Shown here: positions 16,034 through 25,331 of the stretch, one piece after another
Layout of the letters: each line of letters starts with the position of its first letter
Position numbering within the stretch: the first letter of the stretch is position 1
From: Rhodoplanes azumiensis
GTDB taxonomy: Bacteria; Pseudomonadota; Alphaproteobacteria; Rhizobiales; Xanthobacteraceae
Direction: 5' to 3'
Length of the DNA stretch: 64,000 nucleotides
Assembly: GCF_042682915.1 (NCBI RefSeq)
Contig: NZ_JBHUIW010000028.1
Coordinates: 9,043-73,042, forward strand
Program-made: the position numbers and the translations under genes
The notes under the pieces: model-generated
Seen by the model: only the letters and a program-made list of their open reading frames with translations
Databases searched by the model: none
Told to the model about the DNA's origin: nothing

Positions 16034-17157
16034 TCCAGATGGAAGGCGGAGTGGGGCCGAACCCCATCAAGGCCCCACGTGTCGCGACCGATCCGACGAC
16101 GACCGATCCGGGCACGCCGGATCAGACCACGACCGACATCGCCAGAGAGGACACGATCCTCAGCCCGCGCTTCTACACCACCGACTACGCCGCCATGGAT
16201 CGGCTCGACATCGGGGCGGTGCGGGCCGAGTGGGAGGCGATGCTGGCCGAGCTGCGCGCCGACCACAACAAGGGTCACTTCACCCGCGACGCCGAGTGGA
16301 AGGCCGATCTCGAGTCGCTGCCCGAGGGGCTGCGCCAGGAGTTCGTCGACTTCCTCGTCTCGTCGCTCACCGCCGAGTTCTCGGGCTGCGTGCTCTACGC
16401 CGAGATCAAGAAGCGCATCAAGAATCCCGACGTGCGGGATCTGTTCACCTACATGAGCCGCGACGAGGCGCGCCACGCCGGCTTCATAAACGACGCGCTC
16501 AAGGACTTCGGCATCGGGGTCGATCTCGGCTTCCTCAGCCGGGCGAAGAAGTACACTTACTTTCGGCCGAAGTTCATCTTCTACGCGACCTATCTGTCGG
16601 AGAAGATCGGCTACGCCCGCTACATCACCATCTATCGTCAGCTCGAGCGCCATCCGGATCGCCGCTTCCATCCGATCTTCAAGTGGTTCGAGAAGTGGTG
16701 CAACGACGAGTTCCGCCACGGCGAGGCCTTCGCGCTGCTGATGCGGGCCGACCCGCGCCTGATCTCGGGCGTCAACAAGCTGTGGATCCGCTTCTTCCTG
16801 CTCGCCGTGTTCGCCACCATGTATGTGCGCGACCACATGCGCCCCGAGTTCCACAAGGCGATCGGGATGGACCCGACGACCTACGACTTCGAGGTGTTCC
16901 GCAAGACCACCGAGATCTCGCGCCAGGTGTTCCCGCTGGAGCTCGACATCGATCGGCCGGAGTTCAAGGCCGGCCTCGACACGCTGTGGCGGATCGCCGA
17001 GGAGGGGGCCGCGGCGCGCGCCCGCGGCGGTGTCCTCGGGGCGCTGACGCGGGTTCGGCTCGGCGCCGTCGGCGCCTTCACGCTCGCCAGGCTCTATCTG
17101 CTGCCCGTCAAACAGAACACCTTGCCGGAGCGCGTGCGTCTCGCGCCCGCCTGGTAA
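16030..17157 (+). CDS. acsF: Mg-protoporphyrin IX monomethyl ester oxidative cyclase AcsF
   Basis: Oxygen-dependent di-iron cyclase that forms the isocyclic E ring (divinyl-protochlorophyllide). 375 residues. Di-iron motifs include LTAEFSGCVLYAEIKKR, MSRDEARHAGF and WCNDEFRHGEAF. The first ~40 residues are a Thr/Asp/Pro-rich extension. No bchE (anaerobic cyclase) is in the window, so the E ring is made aerobically by this locus while DPOR handles ring D. Start overlaps orf100 by ATGA. Confidence 0.96.
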   Translation: MIQMEGGVGPNPIKAPRVATDPTTTDPGTPDQTTTDIAREDTILSPRFYTTDYAAMDRLDIGAVRAEWEAMLAELRADHNKGHFTRDAEWKADLESLPEGLRQEFVDFLVSSLTAEFSGCVLYAEIKKRIKNPDVRDLFTYMSRDEARHAGFINDALKDFGIGVDLGFLSRAKKYTYFRPKFIFYATYLSEKIGYARYITIYRQLERHPDRRFHPIFKWFEKWCNDEFRHGEAFALLMRADPRLISGVNKLWIRFFLLAVFATMYVRDHMRPEFHKAIGMDPTTYDFEVFRKTTEISRQVFPLELDIDRPEFKAGLDTLWRIAEEGAAARARGGVLGALTRVRLGAVGAFTLARLYLLPVKQNTLPERVRLAPAW

Positions 17158-17176
17158 CGACGAAGGATCCGCCCGC

Positions 17177-18211
17177 GTGGTCCATTACGGCATCCCGATC
17201 CTGTACACGCTGTTCGTGTGGTGGTTCAGCACGGGCGTGATCCTGTTCCTCGACGGGCTGCCGAAGAAGACGTTTCCGTACAGCATCGCGGCCGCCGCGG
17301 TGCTGTACGGCCTCGCGCTGTGGGGCATCGCCGCGTCGAGCCGGGACATGACCGTGTTCGGCGCCTACTGCACCTTCACGTGCGGCCTGATCGTCTGGGG
17401 CTTCAACGAGATCACGTTCCTGATGGGCTACGTGACCGGCCCGCGCACCACGCCGTGCCCGCCCGACTGCAAGGGCTGGCGCCACTTCGTCCACGCCGTC
17501 GAGGCGATCCTCTGGCACGAGCTCGGCATCGTCGTGTCGGCCGTGCTGGTCGTCGCGGCGAGCTGGGGCGAGCCCAACCAGGTCGGCACCTGGACCTTCA
17601 TGATCCTCTGGCTGATGCGGCTGTCGACCAAGCTCAACATCTTTCTCGGCGTGCCCAACCTCGCCGAGGAGTTCCTGCCCGACCATCTCGCCTACATGAA
17701 GGGCTATTTCCGCAAGCGGCCGATGAACTGGCTGTTTCCGTTCACCGTGACGGCCTCGACCGTGATCGCCGCCGTGCTGGCCGTGCAGGCCTCCGAGCTC
17801 GCGGCGACGGATCCGCATCAGGCCGCCGGCCTCACCTTCGTCGTCACCCTGATGTCGCTCGCCATCCTGGAGCACTGGTTCCTGGTGATGCCGATGTCGG
17901 TGGTGCCGCTGTGGCGCTGGGGCCTGAAGTCGCGCGAGTGGTTCCGCAGCCTCGGTCCGCGCCGCAACGGCACGCGCCGCGATCGTGCCGAACGCGCCGC
18001 TGCGACGGGCGATGCGGACACCCGCGGCGAAGGCGTCGGTCGCGGCATCGTCGTCGAGATGGCACCCAAGGTCGAGACGACGCGTCTCGCGCGCCGCATC
18101 CCGCGCACCGGCGGCACGACGCTGTCGCTCTCCCTCTCGCTCGACGGCGGGCCGGACGACCGCACGCTCCGCCCGCGCCCCGCCGCGGCTGCAGCGCCGC
18201 CGCGCGGGTAG
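17177..18211 (+). CDS. puhE: Photosynthetic complex assembly protein 2, PuhE (DUF3623)
   Basis: Polytopic membrane protein that modulates bacteriochlorophyll and photosystem levels. 344 residues from a GTG at 17177, about seven hydrophobic segments in the first 255 residues, with conserved-looking GFNEITFLMGYVTGPR, WHELGIVV and FLGVPNLAEEFLPDHLAYMK. The ~85 C-terminal residues are Arg/Ala/Thr-rich and probably disordered. Last gene of the photosynthesis operon; the next gene is on the opposite strand 70 bp away. Confidence 0.92.
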   Translation: MVHYGIPILYTLFVWWFSTGVILFLDGLPKKTFPYSIAAAAVLYGLALWGIAASSRDMTVFGAYCTFTCGLIVWGFNEITFLMGYVTGPRTTPCPPDCKGWRHFVHAVEAILWHELGIVVSAVLVVAASWGEPNQVGTWTFMILWLMRLSTKLNIFLGVPNLAEEFLPDHLAYMKGYFRKRPMNWLFPFTVTASTVIAAVLAVQASELAATDPHQAAGLTFVVTLMSLAILEHWFLVMPMSVVPLWRWGLKSREWFRSLGPRRNGTRRDRAERAAATGDADTRGEGVGRGIVVEMAPKVETTRLARRIPRTGGTTLSLSLSLDGGPDDRTLRPRPAAAAAPPRG

Positions 18212-18281
18212 GGGAGCCGACGTCACCGGCTCCGGGGACGATGTCCACGCCGTCTGCTGTCGGGACCGGGGCTTCGTGACG

Positions 18282-18899
18282 CTATCGCGCCACCCGGGGC
18301 CGTAGCGGCGTGCCGTCGTAGAGGGCGGTGACCGGGCAGGCGAGGCCGAACGCCGGCAATGACAGCGTGTCCTCCGCGCCCAGCGTCTGGATGGTCCAGA
18401 CGAACGGGCCGCGCGACAGAACCTGCACCTCGATGCGCTCCTGCTCGACGATCAGCACGGCGTCACAGGAGGGGTGCGCCTGGTAGATGTCGCGCTTGAC
18501 GTCGATCCAGCTCCGCGCGGTGCCCGGCACCCGGACCTCGTCGCTCTCGGAGACGATCTCGGCGAGCAGATAGGCGCGTGCGACGAAGCGCTGGCCGGCC
18601 GCGTAGTCGGCGTCGATCACGCCGACATCGGGCTCGGGCCTGAAGTCGCCGGAGCCGAGGTCGAGCCCGGGCCGCTGTGTCGCGAGCCGGGTCGGATCAT
18701 GGGCGGCGAGGGCGTCGTTGAGGAGCCGTTCGAGATTTCCGGCGATGCGATTGTGGGCGATCGTCGGCGGCGTCATCATCATCGGAACACCGGCGATCAG
18801 CTCCCAGCGCTCGTGATCGGGACGGCCGTCCTGGAAGCGGCGAAACGCTTCGTCGGACATCTGGCCGGCCCGGGCCGGCTCGTGAGGTGCGACGCCCAT
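18282..18899 (-). CDS. Uma2-family (DUF820) putative nuclease
   Basis: Member of the PD-(D/E)XK-like Uma2 family, widespread in phototrophs and cyanobacteria and of unknown role. 205 residues from the ATG at 18899. Family landmarks are ERWELIAGVPMMM, AHNRIAGNLERLL, FRPEPDVGVID and AEIVSESDEV, including the acidic residues expected at the nuclease site. Upstream in-frame residues to 18965 lack family similarity. It is alone, convergent to puhE, without a partner gene. Confidence 0.8.
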   Translation of the reverse strand: MGVAPHEPARAGQMSDEAFRRFQDGRPDHERWELIAGVPMMMTPPTIAHNRIAGNLERLLNDALAAHDPTRLATQRPGLDLGSGDFRPEPDVGVIDADYAAGQRFVARAYLLAEIVSESDEVRVPGTARSWIDVKRDIYQAHPSCDAVLIVEQERIEVQVLSRGPFVWTIQTLGAEDTLSLPAFGLACPVTALYDGTPLRPRVAR

Positions 18900-19094
18900 C
18901 GCGTGCTCCGCGCGGCCGCGTCGGCCGATGCCGGCGAGCCTAGGCCAATTCCCGCACGCCGGCAAACGGCCCCGGACGAGCCGGTCGCGCGAAACGCCCG
19001 CGCCCGTGCGAAAACGCCCCGGCGGAGGGTCCGCGCGGGGCGTTTCGAATTCGACGGGAGCGATCGCCGGCGTCTGCGCGCCGGCCGGCCTCTG

Positions 19095-19406
19095 TCAGCT
19101 CGCGGCCGAAACCTCGGCCTTGGCGGCCACGGCCTTCTTGGCCACCTGCCGCTTGAGCAGCAGGGCGCGCGGCGACAGCTCGGTGTCGCGCGCCTTGAGC
19201 AGGAACGCGTCGAGGCCGCCCCGGTGATCGACGCTCTTGAGCGCGTTCGCCGAGATGCGCAGGCGCACGCCGCGGCCGAGCGCCTCGGACTGCAGCGTCA
19301 CGTTGACCAGGTTCGGCAGGAAGCGCCGCTTCGTCTTGATGTTGGAGTGGCTGACCGTGTGGCCGACGAGCGCCCCCTTCCCGGTCAGTTCGCACCGTCG
19401 CGACAT
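19095..19406 (-). CDS. rpmB: 50S ribosomal protein L28
   Basis: Large-subunit ribosomal protein bL28, 103 residues, with MSRRCELTGKGALVGHTVSH and the SNIKTKRRFLPNL core. The C-terminal ~25 residues are Lys/Ala-rich, as in alphaproteobacterial L28. GAGG lies about 8 bases before the ATG, and a candidate promoter sits upstream. Monocistronic by context. Confidence 0.96.
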   Translation of the reverse strand: MSRRCELTGKGALVGHTVSHSNIKTKRRFLPNLVNVTLQSEALGRGVRLRISANALKSVDHRGGLDAFLLKARDTELSPRALLLKRQVAKKAVAAKAEVSAAS

Positions 19407-19493
19407 GGAAACCTCGATGATGTCTGTAAATTCGGCGGCCTTGCGCGCGCACAAGGCCGGGACGCGAGCCGAAGCTCGATCCGGGATCGCGGA

Positions 19494-19522
19494 CGTATAG
19501 AGAGGGGGAGCCGCAGCGTCAA
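19494..19522 (-). promoter_or_regulatory. Candidate promoter of rpmB
   Basis: On the minus strand TTGACG (19522-19517), a 17-base spacer and TATACG (19499-19494) make a good sigma70-like pair, with a predicted leader of about 80 bases before the rpmB ATG. Confidence 0.5.
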
Positions 19523-19673
19523 GCACGCGGACGGCCGGAAACGCGGTCGTTTCGGGCCGATCCGCCTTGCCGAAACATCATAGAAACGACGTATTCGAAC
19601 CCGACACAGGCTCGGTCGCCGACCATCGCCACGCCGACATCGCCATAGCGCCCCCGCGAGGATCCGCACCCCC

Positions 19674-20528
19674 GTGTCGTCCGGCCGTCTCGTCACCCGC
19701 CCGCTTCTGTGCGCCTTGGTTGCGTTTCTCGGCCTCGGCGCCGTGGCGCCGGCGATGGCGCAGGGCAAGCTCGACGCCCGTTACACGGCGACGCTGTCCG
19801 GCATCCCGATCGGCCGCGGCGCCTGGGTCATCGACATCGCCGACGACCAGTACACGGCCGCCGCGAGCGGCACCACGGCCGGCATCGTCCGCCTGTTCGC
19901 CAGCGGTCAGGGGTCGAGCGCCTCGCGCGGCCATGTCCGCCGCGGCAACCTGCTGCCGTCCACCTACGCGTCGAGCCTGACCTCGGACAAGAAGTCCGAG
20001 GAGCTGCGCATCGTCCTGCAGAACGGCACCGTCAAGGACGTCTCCGTCGAGCCGCCGTCGCCGCCGCAGCCGGAGCGGCTGCCCGTCACCGACGCCCATC
20101 GGCGCGGCGTCACCGATCCGATGAGCGCCGCCCTGATGACGGTCGGGGGCGCCGCCCAGCCGATCGGCACGGAGGCCTGCGCCCGCACGCTGCCGATCTT
20201 CGACGGCCGCATGCGCTTCGACCTGCAGCTCGCCTTCAAGCGCTTCGAGACCGTGAAGTCCGAGCGCGGCTATGCCGGGCCCGTGGCGGTCTGCGCCGTC
20301 ACCTTCACGCCGATCGCCGGCTATATCCCGGACCGGCCCGCCATCGTCTACCTGGCGCGCCAGCGCGACATGGAGATCTGGCTGGCGCCGCTCGCCGGCA
20401 CCCGTGTCGTGGTCCCCTACAAGATCGTCATCCCGACGCCGTTCGGTCTCGGGGTGCTGGAGGCGACCCAGTTCGTCGCGACCTCGGGCTCGACGCGACC
20501 GACGCCCACCAGCGCGCGCATCCCCTGA
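19674..20528 (+). CDS. DUF3108 exported protein
   Basis: 284 residues from a GTG at 19674. The N-terminus is a clear signal peptide (LLCALVAFLGLGAVAPAMAQG, cleavage near residue 29), so the mature protein is periplasmic or outer-membrane associated. The body has beta-rich DUF3108-like features: ARYTATLSGIPIGRGAWVID near the mature start and PYKIVIPTPFGLGVLEATQF at the end. Function unknown. Two cysteines (in EACARTLP and VAVCAVTF) could form a disulfide. It is divergent from rpmB, a neighbourhood I recall from other Hyphomicrobiales. Confidence 0.8.
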   Translation: MSSGRLVTRPLLCALVAFLGLGAVAPAMAQGKLDARYTATLSGIPIGRGAWVIDIADDQYTAAASGTTAGIVRLFASGQGSSASRGHVRRGNLLPSTYASSLTSDKKSEELRIVLQNGTVKDVSVEPPSPPQPERLPVTDAHRRGVTDPMSAALMTVGGAAQPIGTEACARTLPIFDGRMRFDLQLAFKRFETVKSERGYAGPVAVCAVTFTPIAGYIPDRPAIVYLARQRDMEIWLAPLAGTRVVVPYKIVIPTPFGLGVLEATQFVATSGSTRPTPTSARIP

Positions 20529-21187
20529 GCCCTGCACGTCGGCGCCGTCGTGTTAACCGTCACCGCGCCGATGCGGCCCGGACGCGAGCGGGTCGCTACT
20601 TCATCTGGGTCGGCGGCGGCGGCGAAACCGAGATGTGGAGGAGAACGAATCTCGACTCGGGTCGAGTCAGCGATTCGGGCGCGATTCGTTCGAGAGTCGT
20701 TCCAAGGGCTTAACGGGGACGGACGGCGCCGCGCGAAAGCGTCGCATTCCGGGACAGGGCTCCCCACCTTTGCTCCGGAAACACGTCGCGAGAGGCGAGG
20801 CGAGGCTTGGGTGCGCGGACGAAAGCGGCTAAGAGAGAGCCGCCGGTGCATGCCTTCCGTCGGAAAAGACGCGGATTCCGACGGGGCGCCGGCAGGCCCG
20901 CGCGGTCGCGGCGGGCGAGACGCGCCGTCCGGTACAGCGCCGCCCGGACAGGAACGGACCCGGACATGACGTCTTTCTCCTCGACGTCCGCCTTCACGAC
21001 GTCATTGGTCGCGACGTCGCTCGACCCGACGTCTCTCGACCTGACGTCGTCGGACCCGATGTCGTCGGACCCGATGCTTCGGAGACGGCCCCGAGAGGCT
21101 TCGCCGCGCGCCGTCGCTCGCGATCCGGCGCGTCCCTTCTCGTGCCGCACGCCGGCCTGACCGCGGCACCCCGGTCCAGAACAGCCG
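20529..21187 (+). other. 659-bp gene-less interval
   Basis: Between the DUF3108 gene and the helicase. No reading frame here has convincing protein character. It contains the 15-bp GACGTC repeat array described separately. A 64-codon frame from the ATG at 20966 reads through the array with five-residue periodicity (TSLDP-like), but nothing supports its expression. Confidence 0.6.
20968..21072 (+). repeat. Seven in-register 15-bp units beginning GACGTC
   Basis: Seven consecutive 15-bp units start at 20968; units 1-6 begin with the palindrome GACGTC and unit 7 with GATGTC. The 3' halves diverge in units 1-3 and are similar in units 4-7 (CTCGACC or GTCGGACC). It lies about 115 bp upstream of the helicase start. 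It could be a degenerating minisatellite, a protein-binding array (one half-turn-spaced palindrome per 15 bp), or relic coding sequence with pentapeptide periodicity. Confidence 0.8.
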
Positions 21188-24100
21188 ATGCCCATCAGTT
21201 TCTCGTCCCCTTCCGTCCGCGACAGCCGGGCCCGCGGCGCCGGCGTCACCGCCGTGCTCGGCCCGACCAACACGGGCAAGACGCATCTCGCCATCGAGCG
21301 GATGCTCGGCCATTCGTCCGGGCTGATCGGCTTGCCGCTGCGCCTGCTGGCGCGCGAAGTCTACAACAAGATCGTCGACCGGGTCGGTCCCGACGCCGTC
21401 GCGCTGATCACCGGCGAGGAGAAGATCAAGCCGGCGCATCCGCGCTACTGGGTGTCGACCGTCGAGGCGATGCCGCGCGATCTCGACGTCGCCTTCGTGG
21501 CGGTCGACGAGGTGCAGCTCGGCTCCGATCTCGACCGCGGCCACGTCTTCACCGACCGCATCCTCAACCGGCGCGGCCGCGAGGAGACGCTGGTGCTCGG
21601 CGCCGCGACCATGCGGGGCATGGTCGACAAGCTGCTGCCCGGCGCCAACGTGATCTCGCGCCCGCGCCTGTCGCAGCTCGCCTTCGCGGGCGAGAAGAAG
21701 CTGTCGCGGCTGCCGCGCCGCACCGCCATCGTCGCGTTCTCGGCGGAAGAGGTCTACGCCATCGCCGAGCTGATCCGCCGCCAGCGCGGTGGCGCCGCGG
21801 TGGTGCTGGGTGCGCTCTCGCCGCGGACCCGGAACGCCCAGGTCGCGCTCTACCAGTCCGGCGACGTCGACTATCTGGTCGCCACCGACGCGATCGGCAT
21901 GGGCCTCAATCTCGATGTCGACCACGTCGCCTTCGCGTCCGACCGCAAGTTCGACGGCTACCAGTACCGCAAGCTCAACCCGGCCGAGCTCGGCCAGATC
22001 GCCGGCCGCGCCGGCCGCGCGACGCGCGACGGCACCTTCGGCACCACCGGGCGCTGCCCGCCGTTCGAGCAGGAGCTCGTCCAGGCGCTGGAGAGCCACG
22101 CCTTCGATTCGGTGAAGGTTCTGCAGTGGCGCAACACCGATCTCGACTTCGCCTCGCTCGGTGCGCTGTCGGCCTCGCTCGCCATGACGCCGACCCTGCC
22201 CGGGCTGACGCGGGCGCCGGTCGCCGAGGACATCCTGGTGCTCGAGCATGCGATGCGCGACGACGCGGTGCGCGACCTCGCGCGTCGGCCGGCCGACATC
22301 GCGCGCCTGTGGGACACCTGTCAGGTGCCGGACTATCGAAAGATATCGCCTGCCGCGCACGCCGAGATGGTCGTCACCCTCTTTGGATTCCTGGCGCGCG
22401 AGGGTACGATCCCCACCGACTGGTTTTCGCGGCAGGTCGCCCTTGCGGATCACACCGAGGGCGGTATCGATACCCTGTCTACGCGAATTGCTCACATCCG
22501 GACCTGGACCTTCGTCGCCAACCGTCCGGACTGGCTCGGCGATCCCGAGCACTGGCAGGGCGTCACCCGTGCCATCGAGGACAAGCTCTCGGACGCCTTG
22601 CACGAGCGCCTGGCCGAACGATTCATCGACCGCCGCACCAGCGTCCTGATGCGGCGTCTGCGAGAGAATGCGATGTTGGAAACAGAGATCACCAAGACGG
22701 GCGAGGTCGTCGTCGAGGGGCACGTGATCGGCCGGCTCGACGGCTTCCGCTTCGCACCGGAGGCGACGACCGGAAGCACCGACAGCAAGGCGCTCTCCGC
22801 CGCCGCCCAGAAGGCGCTGGCCGGTGAGATCGACGCCCGTGCCGGACGCCTCGCCCACGCGCCCGACAGCCAGTTCGTGCTGGCCTCCAACGGGCTGATC
22901 CGCTGGATGGGCGAGCCGGTCGCGAAGCTCTTGGCCGGCGACAACATTCTCCGCCCGCGGGTGAAGATCCTCGCCGACGAGCATCTGAGCGGCGCCGCCC
23001 TGGAGCACGTCCAGACCCGGCTGGATCTCTGGACCCGCACCCATGTCGAGCGCATCCTGGCGCCGCTGTTCGTGCTCGGCGCCGCCGAGGACGTCACCGG
23101 CATCGCCCGCGGCATCGCGTTCCAGCTCGTCGAGGCGCTCGGCGTGCTGGAGCGCTTCAAGATCGCCGAGGAGCTGAAGGGGCTCGACCAGGCCCAGCGC
23201 GCGACGCTGCGCAAGCACGGCGTGCGGTTCGGCGCCTATCATGTCTACGTCCCGGCGCTGCTCAAGCCGGCGCCGCGCGCGCTCGCCGCCGAGTTGTGGG
23301 CGCTCAAGCACGGCGACGTCGACACCTCCGGGCTCGACGACCTGCAGCGGCTCGCCGCCTCGGGCCGCACCTCCTTCGCGGTCGACAAGGCGGTGCCGCG
23401 CACCCTCTACCGCACCATCGGCTACCGGGTGTGCGGCGAGCGCGCCGTCCGGGTCGATATCCTGGAGCGGCTCGCCGACCTGATCCGCCCGGCGCTCGCC
23501 TGGCGGCCCAACGCCCCGGGTGACAAGCCGGCCGGCGCCTTCGACGGCACCGGCTTCGTCGTCACCCAGGCCATGACCTCGCTCACCGGGTCGTCCGGCG
23601 AGGATCTCGCCTCGATCCTCAAGGCGCTCGGCTACCGGGTCGAGCGCCGGCCGAAGCCGCCGGAGGCCCCGGCCGAGGCCAAGGTCGAGGCGACGGCACC
23701 CACAGCCGAGACCGTCGCGACCGAGAACACGACCGAGAACACGACCGAGACGCCGGCCGAGCCCGCGGCGGACGACGCGCCGGCCGGCGATGCGGCTGCC
23801 GACGAGAGCGTGGCGGTGGTCGATACGGTCGTCGCCGACGCGCCGGTCGCTCCGGATGCCGAGCCGGTTCGGACCGAGCCGGTCACGGCCGATTCGGTCG
23901 CCGAGGCGGAGGCGGTGTCGTTGGCGCCCGAGCCGGACGCCGTGGCGGCCGCATCCGAGGCCGAAGCCTCCGACGCCGAGGCTCCCGCGGCCGAAACGTC
24001 CGAGATTGTGCCGGAGGCATCCGCCGAATCCACTGCCGCCGGCGAGCAGCCGGCCACCGAAGGCGCGGCCGACGCAAGAACCGAGGCGGGCGCGGAGCCG

Positions 24101-24640
24101 GCCGCGGCCACGCCGGCCGAGCCGCAGTTCATCGAGATCTGGCGTCCCGGCCGTCCGCACGAGGAGCGGCGCGGTGGACCGAAGCGTCATCATCGCGGCG
24201 CCCCGGGCCGTCGTCCGGAGGGCCAGCCCGCCGCGGCCGCGGCGGTCCCGGGCGCGCCGGCGGGCGAGCCAGAGCCGGCGGCGGAGCGCACCGAGGCGCG
24301 CGGCGACCGGCCTGCTCGCGGTGGCCGTGGCGACCGCAACGACCGCGGCGACAGGGGCGAGCGACGCGACCGTGGCGAGCGCCACGATCGCGGCGAGGGC
24401 GATCGGCAGGCGCGCGGGCGTCCGCGCGGCGGCCCGGATCGCGACCGCTCCGACCGGCCGCGTCACGAGGGCGGCCGCCGGCCCGATCGGCAGGATCGCG
24501 GCGAGCGTCCGCCGCGCACCTATCAGAGCCGCGACGAGCGGGCCGACCGGAGCAACAAGGAGCCGGATCCGAACTCCCCGTTCGCCAAGCTCGCCGCCCT
24601 CAAGGCGCAGCTCGAGGCGAGCGCCAAGGAGAAACACTGA
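21188..24640 (+). CDS. SUV3/MgpS-like superfamily 2 RNA helicase with disordered tail
   Basis: 1150 residues. The N-terminal half is a SUV3-type helicase: Walker A GPTNTGKTHLA (about 25-35), VDEVQLG for motif II, ATDAIGMGLNLD and QIAGRAGRATRDGTFG for motifs V/VI. Mid-regions (about 330-830) are family-specific. The tail has two distinct low-complexity parts: a Glu/Ala/Thr/Val-rich acidic stretch (about 830-985) and an Arg/Gly/Asp-rich basic stretch (about 990-1125), the latter RNA-binding-like. The probable role is RNA unwinding or degradation. It sits 20 bp ahead of an S4-domain gene, and the helicase/S4/fdxA/carD order is common in alphaproteobacteria. Confidence 0.88.
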   Translation: MPISFSSPSVRDSRARGAGVTAVLGPTNTGKTHLAIERMLGHSSGLIGLPLRLLAREVYNKIVDRVGPDAVALITGEEKIKPAHPRYWVSTVEAMPRDLDVAFVAVDEVQLGSDLDRGHVFTDRILNRRGREETLVLGAATMRGMVDKLLPGANVISRPRLSQLAFAGEKKLSRLPRRTAIVAFSAEEVYAIAELIRRQRGGAAVVLGALSPRTRNAQVALYQSGDVDYLVATDAIGMGLNLDVDHVAFASDRKFDGYQYRKLNPAELGQIAGRAGRATRDGTFGTTGRCPPFEQELVQALESHAFDSVKVLQWRNTDLDFASLGALSASLAMTPTLPGLTRAPVAEDILVLEHAMRDDAVRDLARRPADIARLWDTCQVPDYRKISPAAHAEMVVTLFGFLAREGTIPTDWFSRQVALADHTEGGIDTLSTRIAHIRTWTFVANRPDWLGDPEHWQGVTRAIEDKLSDALHERLAERFIDRRTSVLMRRLRENAMLETEITKTGEVVVEGHVIGRLDGFRFAPEATTGSTDSKALSAAAQKALAGEIDARAGRLAHAPDSQFVLASNGLIRWMGEPVAKLLAGDNILRPRVKILADEHLSGAALEHVQTRLDLWTRTHVERILAPLFVLGAAEDVTGIARGIAFQLVEALGVLERFKIAEELKGLDQAQRATLRKHGVRFGAYHVYVPALLKPAPRALAAELWALKHGDVDTSGLDDLQRLAASGRTSFAVDKAVPRTLYRTIGYRVCGERAVRVDILERLADLIRPALAWRPNAPGDKPAGAFDGTGFVVTQAMTSLTGSSGEDLASILKALGYRVERRPKPPEAPAEAKVEATAPTAETVATENTTENTTETPAEPAADDAPAGDAAADESVAVVDTVVADAPVAPDAEPVRTEPVTADSVAEAEAVSLAPEPDAVAAASEAEASDAEAPAAETSEIVPEASAESTAAGEQPATEGAADARTEAGAEPAAATPAEPQFIEIWRPGRPHEERRGGPKRHHRGAPGRRPEGQPAAAAAVPGAPAGEPEPAAERTEARGDRPARGGRGDRNDRGDRGERRDRGERHDRGEGDRQARGRPRGGPDRDRSDRPRHEGGRRPDRQDRGERPPRTYQSRDERADRSNKEPDPNSPFAKLAALKAQLEASAKEKH

Positions 24641-24660
24641 GCCGCGGAGAGCACCGGCCC

Positions 24661-25041
24661 GTGGCCGACGGCGACCGCCAGCGCATCGACAAGTGGCTGT
24701 GGCACGCCCGGGTGGTGCGCACCCGCAGCGCCGCCGCCGCCCTCGCGGCGGCCGGCCATGTCCGGATCAACGGGATGCGCATCGACGCGGCGAGCCGAAC
24801 CGTGAAGCGCGGCGACGTGGTGACGGTGGCGCTCGACCGCCAGGTCCGGGTGCTGGCCGTCACCGGCTTCGCCGAGCGGCGCGGCTCGGCGACCGACGCG
24901 CAGGCGCTGTTCCGCGACGAGACGATCCGGCCGGAGGTGTCTCCCGAGCCGGCCGGGGCGGGATCGCGCGAGACCGGCGCCGGGCGGCCGACCAAGCGGG
25001 AGCGTCGCGCCCTCGACCGCCTGCACGGCGACGACGATTGA
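24661..25041 (+). CDS. S4-domain RNA-binding protein (Hsp15/HslR-like)
   Basis: 126 residues from a GTG at 24661. The first ~85 residues form an S4 domain (RIDKWLWHARVVRTRSAAA, GHVRINGMRID, VKRGDVVTVAL) as in heat-shock protein 15, which binds stalled 50S-tRNA complexes. The C-terminus is charged and probably disordered. Close coupling to the upstream helicase gene (20 bp) suggests a shared RNA-related function. Confidence 0.88.
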   Translation: MADGDRQRIDKWLWHARVVRTRSAAAALAAAGHVRINGMRIDAASRTVKRGDVVTVALDRQVRVLAVTGFAERRGSATDAQALFRDETIRPEVSPEPAGAGSRETGAGRPTKRERRALDRLHGDDD

Positions 25042-25331
25042 CCGACGGCGCCAGTGGTGCCCGAGGGGCCGCTGGACGCCTCGCCCGGCGTGGCGGGGGC
25101 GACCTGCGACCGACCCCGAGCGCGAACTTTTTCGGCCTGCGGTTAACGAAAGGGTGTGCCCGAGCCCACGATCCGGGCCGATTTCGGCTGGTCCGGGGCG
25201 ATTCGCGGCCGAGCCGACGCGGGGTGCCGGTCGGCTCGCTTTTTCGTCGCGCCACCGACCCGTTCGCTTGCGCGTGCGATGCCGATGCGCTAGGCACAGG
25301 CAAAACTGGGCCCTGTCGGCCGGAGTCGAAG

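Noticed and set aside
18212..18281. tRNA or other RNA gene between puhE and the Uma2-like gene
   Set aside because: Only 70 bp without cloverleaf features; no RNA gene was recognised anywhere in the window.
20966..21160. Small plus-strand ORF of 64 codons through the 15-bp array
   Set aside because: No ribosome-binding site or recognisable domain; most simply a by-product of the repeat.
20529..21187. CRISPR array
   Set aside because: The 15-bp units are contiguous without spacers and no cas genes are present.
21002..24637. 1200-codon minus-strand frame opposite the RNA helicase
   Set aside because: Antisense shadow with Arg/Gly/Leu-rich low complexity; helicase motifs are on the plus strand.
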